Origin: DASUPK01 sp963782345
GTDB lineage: Bacteria > Actinomycetota > Thermoleophilia > Solirubrobacterales > 70-9
DNA length: 64,000 nt
Reading direction: 5' to 3'
Assembly (NCBI GenBank): GCA_963782345.1
Contig: CAWAJF010000004.1
Span: forward strand, 434,001 to 498,000
This document shows, piece after piece, positions 59,601 to 64,000 of the stretch (position 1 is the stretch's first letter; every line of letters begins with the position of its first letter). Under the pieces are notes generated by a model. The model was not told the origin of the DNA. It saw only the letters and a list, made by a program, of their open reading frames with translations, and ran no database searches. A program made the position numbers and the translations under genes.

Positions 59601-59885
59601 GCTGATGTCCCACTCGCTCGCCGGGTTGCCCGGCTTGGAGTTCTCGCAGACGATTGGGTTCTGGACGAGTGGATCGCAGGGTGCGGCCTGCGCCACCTCA
59701 GCCCCGGAGCCCAGGCCGGTGTATAGAAGGAAGGCGACCGCCGCAAGGGAGGCGGTGCCGAGAACGCGCGCTAGCGGCCCCCGGAACCAGGAATGCGGCT
59801 GGGTTGGCAGCGAACCCGGGGACCCACGCGGCGGTCCTGAGAGTCGGACAACGCCATCCTGCACTTCCACTCCCAGCGACCACAC
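53586..59885 (-). CDS. Giant surface protein, N-terminal fragment: dimethylformamidase-like and deacetylase-like domains (frame 1)
   Basis: This 2099-residue frame starts at GTG 59885 (another GTG soon after is possible). A signal anchor lies at about 38-65. Domains by approximate residue: N,N-dimethylformamidase beta-subunit-like (95-558; SVGHDEYWSATQRTNVETAR, FFAGNESFWKTRWEPS); Ig-like (590-690); DUF4082-like (700-850); SbsA-type Ig (855-965); ThuA-like (975-1185); a NodB-deacetylase-like domain (1228-1465; VVMTGDDHGNGG, FEIALHALTNC); fibronectin III (1550-1645); laminin-G-like (1668-1862); SbsA-type Ig (1965-2068). It ends after a G6 tract where a sister repeat has G7. Confidence 0.75.
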   Translation of the reverse strand: MWSLGVEVQDGVVRLSGPPRGSPGSLPTQPHSWFRGPLARVLGTASLAAVAFLLYTGLGSGAEVAQAAPCDPLVQNPIVCENSKPGNPASEWDISGGGAGDPNLQGFATDISVNHGETVHFKIDTPYSAYHLDIYRMGYYNGDGARKVVTVTPSASLPQTQPDCIDDPTTTGLTDCGNWAESASWAVPADAVSGIYFAKLVRDGGGASDGSHIFFIVRDDTGQSDLLFQTQDTTWEAYNQYGGRSLYQSSDGGPGTNPARAYKVSYNRPLTTRGPTPEDSPFNAEYPMVRWLERNGYDVSYFTGVDSARRGSEILDHKTFLSVGHDEYWSATQRTNVETARAAGVNLAFFAGNESFWKTRWEPSTADGSSTDWRTLVCYKETHAGAKIDPEPNIWTGTWRDVRSFNPEGPNPENGLTGTMFRVNSGTSAIDVPAADGKMRLWRNTSLASQASGQTATLNNDTLGYEWDEAPENSFRPPGLVYNSSTTRSGVDVLQDNGSTYASGTATHHLTLYKAPSGALVFGAGTIQWSWGLDGNHDRGGSTPDPRMQQATVNLLADMKAQPDTLQGDLVPATASADTDPPSSVINSPLDGSNVNSGQPITISGTATDATGESGGGQVGSVEVSTDGGSTWHPAQGRDDWTYSWTPGATGPATIKTRATDDSGNLETPGPGVAVNVIPRTCPCSIWDNSFTLPGENDPNAVEVGVKFRSDQAGFITGLRFYKTSGNTGTHVGHLWTAGGTQLAEATFSGETASGWQEISLDSPVAIDANTTYVASYYAPNGNYAAGNNYFATGGFDSAPLHALGDGVDGPNGIYKYGTSGGLFAGGGPDAFQSSNYGVDVVFANTVGPDNTPPTINVRSPASGASGVATGANVTATFNEPMDSNTINGTNVQLRDPSDVLVPATVSYSGANRRATLTPDAPLQSSTTYTATVKGGPLPDGVKDVAGNPLAADSTWSFTTAAPPPPPPDEGPGGPVLVISNGANPFSRYFAEILRAEGLNEFTATDITNVTPAVLNAHDVAILGDGPLDAGQVTMLDNWVQAGGNLIASRPDPQLAGLLGLTSAGSPMSNEYLKVDTTSGPGAGIVGQTIQYHGAADRYTLSGAQAVANLYSDATTATSNPAVTMRSVGSGHAAAFTYDLARSVVETRQGNPAWSGDERDSSVGGNQLIRSDDLFFGAKTGDVQPDWVDLNKVAIPQADEQQHLLTNLIEQMNLQKKPLPRFWFLPRDKKAAVVMTGDDHGNGGTVGRFQQYQADSPAGCSVADWQCVRGTSYIYPGTPISDSEAAAFQGQGFEIALHALTNCANWTDQAQLESFYSSQLADLAANFPSLAPPATNRTHCIAWSDWATQPKVELENGIRLDTNYYYWPEPWIQDRPGMFTGSGMPMRFADLNGSMIDVYQAATQMTDESGQTYPFNIDSLLNKALGPEGYYGVFTANMHTDSASSSGSDAIVASALSHGIPVVSARQMLDWLDGRNQSSFDGVSWSGSKLSFSVTHAAGANGLRGMVPTTSSVGALTTVKRDGTQIPTTTQTIKGAEYAFFDATAGNYEATYAVDDTAPAISNVAASATGDGTATITWDTDEASNSRVDYGTSPGSLTSQQSSPGLTTSHSIQLTGLAPNTTYHYRVNSTDAASNTATEPNPPADPASFTTPSASFTDTTVSDFSAAPPGADTYVSETGNGEVTLKPTEGSEFSGSSLPAGWTSCPWSASDPENCTPGTGATVSGGSLHVDSAYARTAATYGSGRSLEFVANFSGQAAEHVGFGVDLNNDPNWAIFSVMADGSFNARTNGPATTDTLLPSNLLGSPHLYRIEWGATEVRFYVDGALVATQAANFGSTQMRPIASDFTAGGGEVSVDWMRMSPYPASGTFTSRVFDAGQAADWGALSWHANAPPNTSVQISVRTGDTPTPDGNWSAFTPINSSGGDIPGNSRYVQYQAELGSSDANQTLTLNDVSIAYSVGVDQTPPTITGRSPSPGATDVPRNTNVQVQFSEPMNPATIDSSSIYLQKQGSGTDVPASVSYSGTTATLDPNTDLDPSAVYTVTVDGSVQDEAGNALGPPDSWSFTTASLSFIDTTTADFSAAPRAPTPTSPRPATARSP
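54641..54886 (-). repeat. 245-bp direct repeat inside the giant gene, copy 2
   Basis: This is the partner of 53397-53641. It keeps seven G residues (54880-54886) and an intact frame reading SAAPPGADTYVSETGNGEV. Confidence 0.8.
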
Positions 59886-60057
59886 AGCCGCGCCAAACTG
59901 GATTCCGCCCGGGCGTCCGTTACATGCGTTCGGTGCGCCTCGTGCCGTTCCAACAGCTGCCTCCGCATTCCGGTCCTTGCCGGCCCAGCGTTCGGAGACG
60001 AACCGACACTAGGGCGGCAGGCAGGCAGCCGCATCCGTAGAGTCTGCCGGGCTTTTG

Positions 60058-60072
60058 TCCGTAATTTGCGGA
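60058..60072. promoter_or_regulatory. Operator-like near-palindrome upstream of the giant gene
   Basis: TCCGTAATTTGCGGA has TCCGYAA arms matching at 6 of 7 positions around one central base. It lies in the 292-bp gap between rplA and the giant gene, about 175 bp before the latter. The gap shows no other clear signal or gene. Confidence 0.3.
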
Positions 60073-60177
60073 ACTTCCAGCTCGTAGTTAGTACGGATGC
60101 CTGCCCGGCGGCGTGCCTGGGACGCGCTGGAACGACGGTCCGGCAGAGAAGAACGGCTCTGCGCTCGCCGGGGCCGT

Positions 60178-60999
60178 TCAGGTGCTGGCGGGAGCGCTGG
60201 CCCGATCGGCGGCGTCCCCCCCGTTGGCCGCGCCGCCCCGGTCCGCAGCCTGGGATACACCGGCGTCATCGGTTGCCGCCGCTTCCCCGGCGCCGAGCAT
60301 GATCTCGCCTCGGCGGGTGCGCGACGGGTCGATGCGGATGCCGGGACCCATCGTGGTAGTCACCGTGATGGAGAGGATGTAGCGGCCCTTTGCTGCCGCC
60401 GGCTTCGCGCGGATGATCTCCTCGATCACGGCCGCGTAGTTCTCGAGCAGGTCCACCTCGGAGAAGCTCGTCTTGCCGATCGCCAGGTGGACGATGGCCT
60501 GCCGGTCGGTGCGGTACTCGACCTTTCCGGCCTTCGCCTCGTCGACCGCCTTGGCGATGTCCTCGGTGACGGTCCCGACCTTGGGGTTCGGCATCTTGCC
60601 CTGGGGGCCGAGGACGCGACCGAGCTTGCCGACCTTCGGCATCTGCGACGGGTGGGCGATGGCGACGTCGAAGTCGGTCCAGCCGCCCTCCACGCGCTCG
60701 GCGAGATCGTCGGAGCCGACGAAATCGGCGCCGGCCTCGGTGGCCTGGCGGGCCACATCGCCCTCGGCGAAGACGGCGATCGTGACGTTCTTGCCCAGGC
60801 CCTTCGGCAGTGCGAGCGTCCCGCGCAACTGCTCCTCGGCGTGGCGGACGTTGACGCCCAGGCGGATGTGGAGCTCGACGGTCTCGTCGAACTTCGCGCC
60901 GGAGGTCTCCTTCACCAGGCGGATCGCCTCGGCGGGCGGATACGCCGTCGTCCGGTCGATCTTCTCGTAGGCCTCCCGGTAGCGCTTGCCGCGAGCCAT
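60178..60999 (-). CDS. rplA: 50S ribosomal protein L1 (uL1)
   Basis: This 273-residue L1 has the diagnostic core MPKVGKLGRVLGPQGKMPNPKVGTVT and KAGKVEYRTDRQAIVHLAIGK. It forms the mobile L1 stalk at the E site. An Ala/Gly/Asp-rich tail of about 40 residues follows the usual end. ATG 60999 overlaps the rplK stop by 1 nt. rplJ does not follow; the giant gene does. Confidence 0.96.
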   Translation of the reverse strand: MARGKRYREAYEKIDRTTAYPPAEAIRLVKETSGAKFDETVELHIRLGVNVRHAEEQLRGTLALPKGLGKNVTIAVFAEGDVARQATEAGADFVGSDDLAERVEGGWTDFDVAIAHPSQMPKVGKLGRVLGPQGKMPNPKVGTVTEDIAKAVDEAKAGKVEYRTDRQAIVHLAIGKTSFSEVDLLENYAAVIEEIIRAKPAAAKGRYILSITVTTTMGPGIRIDPSRTRRGEIMLGAGEAAATDDAGVSQAADRGGAANGGDAADRASAPAST

Positions 61000-61428
61000 C
61001 AGATGCCCTCCACCGTGACGCCCATCGAGCGTGCGGTGCCGGCGATGATCTTCGTCGCGGCGTCGATGTCGTTGGCGTTCAGGTCGGGCATCTTGCGCTC
61101 GGCGATCTGGCGGGCCTGATCGACGGTGATCGAGCCGACCTTGACGCTGTGCGGCTCACCGGAGCCCTTCTCGAGCCCGGCCGCCTCCTTGATCAGGACG
61201 GCGGCCGGGCGGGGTCTTGGTGATGAAGTCGAAGGAGCGGTCCTCGTAGACCGTGATCTCGACCGGGATGATCGTGCCGGCGTCCTGCTGGGTCTGGGCG
61301 TTGAAGGCCTTGCAGAACTCCATGATGTTGACGCCGTGCTGTCCCAGGGCAGGGCCGACCGGAGGGGCGGGGTTCGCCGCTCCGGCGGGGATCTGCAGCT
61401 TGATCTGGGTGAGGACCTTCTTGGCCAT
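60999..61428 (-). pseudogene. rplK: 50S ribosomal protein L11 (uL11) gene with a +1 frameshift
   Basis: The N-terminal frame (MAKKVLTQIKLQIPAGAANP...DRSFDFITKTPP) is normal. One extra C in the run at 61207-61209 (GCCCGG where GCCGG is expected) then shifts it, giving a premature end after GRRPDQ. In the other frame the rest of L11 is intact: AAVLIKEAAGLEKGSGEPHS onward to ARSMGVTVEGI and a TGA overlapping rplA. With one base removed the product would be a normal 142 residues. L11 shapes the GTPase centre; a sequencing indel is the likeliest cause. Confidence 0.9.
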
Positions 61429-61437
61429 GGATGGAAG

Positions 61438-61959
61438 TTAGATCTTCTTGACCTGGTCGTAGTTGACCTCGACCGGCGTCTCGCGCCCGAAGATCGAGAC
61501 CAGGACCTTGAGCTTGGCGGCGTCCTCGTTGATCTCGGCGATCTCGCCGGAGAAATCGGCGAGCGGGCCCGAGATCACCTTGACGGACTCGCCGATGGAG
61601 AACTGGGCGCGGGTCCGCGGGCGCTCGGCGGTCTCGCGGTGGAGGAGGCGGTCGACCTCCACCTTGGAGAGGGGGATCGGCTTGTTGCGGGATCCGACGA
61701 AGCCGGTGACGCCGGGGGTGTTCTTGACGAGCCCCCAGGCGTCGTCGGTCATCTCCATGTTGACCAGCACGTAGCCCGGCATGGTCCGCTTCTCGGTCTG
61801 CACCTTCTGACCGTCCTTCATCTCCGAGATCTGCTCGGTCGGGACGACGACCTGGCGCACGTTGCGGTCCTGGCCCATCGTGTGGACCCGGTGCTCGAGA
61901 TTCTGCTTGACCTTGTTCTCGTGCCCGGAGTAGGTGTTGATCACGTACCAGCGAAACAT
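61438..61959 (-). CDS. nusG: Transcription termination/antitermination protein NusG
   Basis: This 173-residue protein has the NGN domain (FRWYVINTYSGHENKVKQNL; MPGYVLVNMEMTDDAWGLVKNTPGVTGFVG) and a C-terminal KOW domain (ESVKVISGPLADFSGEIAEINEDAAKLKVLVSIFGRETPVEV). It couples RNA polymerase with Rho or the ribosome. ATG 61959 matches the family start; the upstream extension is a shadow. It lacks the long acidic N-terminus seen in many other actinobacteria. Confidence 0.96.
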   Translation of the reverse strand: MFRWYVINTYSGHENKVKQNLEHRVHTMGQDRNVRQVVVPTEQISEMKDGQKVQTEKRTMPGYVLVNMEMTDDAWGLVKNTPGVTGFVGSRNKPIPLSKVEVDRLLHRETAERPRTRAQFSIGESVKVISGPLADFSGEIAEINEDAAKLKVLVSIFGRETPVEVNYDQVKKI

Positions 61960-61982
61960 CAGTCGGTCTCCTTGCGCTCCGT

Positions 61983-62601
61983 CTAGAGGAGCTGCTTGAT
62001 GAACCAGTTGAAGGCGGCGTCGAGGGCGCCCAGATATGCGGCCATCACGGCCACGAAGATGAACGTCACGGCCGAGGCCTGGACCAAGGTGTCCCGGTCC
62101 GGCCACTGCACGCGCTTGAGCTCGGCCCAGCAGGAAAGCAGGAAACCGAGGACGGGGCCGCGACGCTTCTCGGCCTTCTCGGCCTGGCCCTTCTGAAGCT
62201 CCTTGGCGCGGGCCTTGCGGCGCTCCTCCTTCTCGCGCTCGCGCCGGTCGCGCCGGCTCTCCTTCGGCTCGGCCTGGGGAGCCGGAGCTCCGACATCAGC
62301 GCGCGATGGCGCGGGCGCCTCGGGCTCAGCGGGCGGCTCCGGGCGAACCGGGGCGGGCACGACCCCGGGGACCGGCGAGCCGTCGCCGGCGGTGTCCCGC
62401 GGCTGCTCGACGTTCTCCCCGTAGTCCTCGGTCTGCGCGCCGGTGCGAAGCACGGCCTCGGCCTCGGCGACCTCGCCGGAGACTCCGTGCTGGGTGTCCT
62501 CCTGCGCGCGCTCCTCCTGCTCGTCGCTCGACGTTGCCGCGCTGCTCCTGCTGCTGGCGGCGGCGGCGCTCCGCCTTGCGCTGTGCTCTCGTCTTCGCCA
62601 T
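61983..62601 (-). CDS. secE: Preprotein translocase subunit SecE, probable frameshift near the 5' end
   Basis: The C-terminal part is a clear SecE (FLLSCWAELKRVQWPDRDTL followed by one transmembrane helix FIFVAVMAAYLGALDAAF). It is preceded by a long acidic/Pro-rich then Lys/Arg-rich region. The best start is ATG 62601 (MAKTRAQRKAERRRRQQQEQ), but that frame departs from the SecE frame by one base somewhere in about 62520-62600. Without a frameshift the protein would have to start at a GTG further in. SecE stabilises SecY. Confidence 0.75.
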
Positions 62602-62613
62602 CTCAGATCAGCC

Positions 62614-62775
62614 CTAGCGGGTCTCCTTGTGTGGGGTGTGGCGCCCGCACCAACGGCAGAACTTCCGGATCTCGATCCGGTCCGGCGAGTTCCGCCGGGA
62701 CTTGTTCGTCTCGTAGTTGCGGCGCTTGCACTCCTCACAGGCGAGCGTTACGCCGATTCGAACATCAGAGGCCAT
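62614..62775 (-). CDS. rpmG: 50S ribosomal protein L33 (bL33)
   Basis: This 53-residue zinc-ribbon protein begins MASDVRIGVTLACEECKRRN, with Cys pairs at 13/16 and 40/43 (the zinc-binding form), and ends GRHTPHKETR. It lies 12 bp before secE, the usual rpmG-secE-nusG order. Confidence 0.95.
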   Translation of the reverse strand: MASDVRIGVTLACEECKRRNYETNKSRRNSPDRIEIRKFCRWCGRHTPHKETR

Positions 62776-62816
62776 GTCTCCTCAACTTCACTTCGGTGCC
62801 TTGCGCGGCCGGACAG

Positions 62817-62844
62817 AAAAAAACCCCCGGCCCCAGGCCCGAGG
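62817..62844 (-). terminator. Terminator-like hairpin in the rpmG leader
   Basis: On the minus strand CCTCGGGCC-TGG-GGCCGGGGG (imperfect stem) is followed by seven T residues, about 40 nt upstream of rpmG. It either ends the upstream lipoprotein unit or, if the -10 at 62855 is real, sits at the very start of the rpmG transcript as an attenuator. Confidence 0.6.
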
Positions 62845-62854
62845 TACGTCCCAA

Positions 62855-62860
62855 AGAATA
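62855..62860 (-). promoter_or_regulatory. Candidate -10 of the rpmG-secE-nusG promoter
   Basis: TATTCT lies about 80 bp upstream of rpmG and just before the hairpin at 62817-62844. A -35 is not evident. Confidence 0.35.
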
Positions 62861-62955
62861 GCGCCGCGCGGCGGCCAGTGGCCAGGCGGCCTGAGCGAGA
62901 AGGCGCCGGGCAACCTGATTCATCGGACCACCATCCGCAAGCGACGCTGTGGAGG

Positions 62956-63384
62956 CTACTGCTGAGGCTGGCCGACGAAGCCCGCGGCGCGCCCGTAGAG
63001 CTTGTAGAGCTTGAAGCCGTGTGCGAACGGCTTCTTGCAGTAGCCGTCCAGCACATCGTAGGCCCGCTTGTCGTCGAGGACGGGGCCAGTTCCGGAGGGG
63101 TCGGAGGTGTTGTTGCCGACGACGGGCCCGCCGGCGAAGTTCTTGAGCTGCGTGATGGTGCCGAGCCGCTGGCCGGTGTCCGCCTGATTCCAGTCGTTGC
63201 AGTCAGCCAGATTGATCGGTGCGCCGACGTTGGGGCCGACATCAACCTGGGGCTGGGTCCCGGAGCCAGATCCGCAACCGGCGATCAGAGCCGCCACCGC
63301 ACACGCGACGACCGGCCCAAGGAGGCGTCGATTCCGACCTGTCAAACCGGTTACGGCTTGTTCGGCGTTGTGAACCATGGGCAA
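62956..63384 (-). CDS. Putative lipoprotein of unknown function
   Basis: This 142-residue protein has a lipoprotein signal (RRLLGPVVACAVAALIAGCGSG) with the LIAGC lipobox. The mature part has three Cys and a compact C-terminus (AYDVLDGYCKKPFAHGFKLY). I do not recognise the family. ATG 63384 or 63378 would overlap the end of the upstream gene by about 30 nt, suggesting coupling. Confidence 0.7.
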   Translation of the reverse strand: MPMVHNAEQAVTGLTGRNRRLLGPVVACAVAALIAGCGSGSGTQPQVDVGPNVGAPINLADCNDWNQADTGQRLGTITQLKNFAGGPVVGNNTSDPSGTGPVLDDKRAYDVLDGYCKKPFAHGFKLYKLYGRAAGFVGQPQQ

Positions 63385-64000
63385 CCCTTTGCTCCCAGCT
63401 CACTGCACGCCAGAAGCTCGCCCACCTGGCCATGCTGGGCCCCGGGCAGCGGACTGTTGTTGCAGTCGGAGGGCAGGTTGTCCGGAGGAGGAGCGCTCGG
63501 TGAGGGCAGGCCGGTGACGCTCGCGGCCTTGCCGTCGGAGCCCGTGTTGCTGTACCAGCAGTTGCCGCTGTTGGCGGTGCTGACGATGATGCCGCCCTGG
63601 TCCCACCAGAAGTCGACGCCGTTCGGCTTGGCCTTGCCCTTGGGGGTCCGGCCCATTGCGTTGTTGAAGAAGTGGTTGCGATACGAGGTCGCCGAGGCGC
63701 CCGGCGTCGTCGGATCGCAGCCCGGCACCTGGTTCTTGGTGTCGCCGCAGGCGAAGGCGTCGGGGACCGCAAAGAGCATTGCGCCTCGGCGCCAGTTGTC
63801 CCAGAAGTGGTTGTTGCGGACGACGTTGGCGTTGCCGCCGGCGATCCACATGCCGGTGCCGACCGGAACGGGCTCGGTGGGCACGACGTCCGAGCAGCCC
63901 TGGTTCGGGCCGTTGGGGCCGGGCTTGTGCCCATCGGGACACGGCGGCAGATAGGTATTGAAGTTGTTGCCGAAGAAGTTGTTGTGCTCGAGCAGGTCGG
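63351..64000 (-). CDS. Right-handed parallel beta-helix protein, 5' end beyond window
   Basis: The 216 residues present show Asn-rich parallel beta-helix turns (LLEHNNFFGNNFNTY; GNANVVRNNHFWDNWRRGAM; SYRNHFFNNAMG), typical of pectate-lyase/NosD-like folds. It ends CPWFTTPNKP and TAA. It is likely secreted, but the N-terminus is outside the window. It overlaps the lipoprotein gene. Confidence 0.75.
   Translation of the reverse strand, partial: DLLEHNNFFGNNFNTYLPPCPDGHKPGPNGPNQGCSDVVPTEPVPVGTGMWIAGGNANVVRNNHFWDNWRRGAMLFAVPDAFACGDTKNQVPGCDPTTPGASATSYRNHFFNNAMGRTPKGKAKPNGVDFWWDQGGIIVSTANSGNCWYSNTGSDGKAASVTGLPSPSAPPPDNLPSDCNNSPLPGAQHGQVGELLACSELGAKGCPWFTTPNKP

Noticed and set aside
43538..59885. 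Calling the giant gene a true pseudogene
   Set aside because: Frame breaks fall in repeats or homopolymers, frames rejoin perfectly, and the undoubtedly essential-type rplK shows the same kind of single-base error. Sequence error is the simpler reading, so fragments are listed as CDS.
62776..62955. A tRNA-Trp gene, often found near secE
   Set aside because: No cloverleaf, TTCGA loop or CCA-type acceptor could be traced on either strand.

Overview
The window is high-GC bacterial DNA that I place, by inference, in the Actinomycetota and probably the class Thermoleophilia (Solirubrobacterales-like). The reasons are the zinc-type S14, bL33 and bL36 proteins, actinobacterial RpoB/RpoC, the use of GTG and TTG starts, and very large Ig-repeat surface proteins. 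No rRNA, tRNA, CRISPR array, phage gene or transposase gene was found.

Layout. 1-9.9 kb holds housekeeping genes: a truncated secreted protein, an SDR dehydrogenase, a patatin-like lipase, a PBP4-type DD-peptidase, ligA, surE, an FTR1 iron permease behind a DtxR/IdeR-like box, truA and two paralogous small membrane proteins. 10.0-26.5 kb is the S10-spc-alpha ribosomal cluster, all on the minus strand, reading from rpsJ (26.5 kb) to rplQ (10.0 kb). It contains secY, adk, map and rpoA, but has no infA between map and rpmJ. 26.7-32.8 kb is the str cluster (rpsL-rpsG, fusA-tuf), split by two opposite-strand paralogous membrane genes. 32.9-34.2 kb carries three small plus-strand genes. 34.3-43.4 kb is rpoC-rpoB and rplL-rplJ with an L10-leader-like 5' region. 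43.5-59.9 kb is one gigantic repeat-rich surface-protein gene, broken into four frames, lying between rplJ and rplA. 60.2-62.8 kb is rplA-rplK-nusG-secE-rpmG. The window ends in a lipoprotein gene and a truncated beta-helix protein gene.

The ribosomal genes are packed with 1-8 nt overlaps. The few gaps are therefore informative: a 15-bp-armed palindromic element sits between rpsE and rplR; four copies of a multi-hairpin ~85-bp repeat sit at gene borders, two of them providing the upstream gene's stop codon; and candidate attenuators lie in the fusA and rpmG leaders. Several ribosomal proteins carry unusual extensions (S17 N-terminus, L5, S5 and L10 C-termini, L22 Lys/Ala/Pro N-terminus). The S5 tail and the S17 head appear to share one DNA module.

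Frame quality: rplK and probably secE each carry a single-base frameshift, and the giant gene carries at least four. Because rplK and secE are core genes, sequencing or assembly indels are the simplest explanation, although a G6/G7 tract in the giant gene could also be a phase-variable site.
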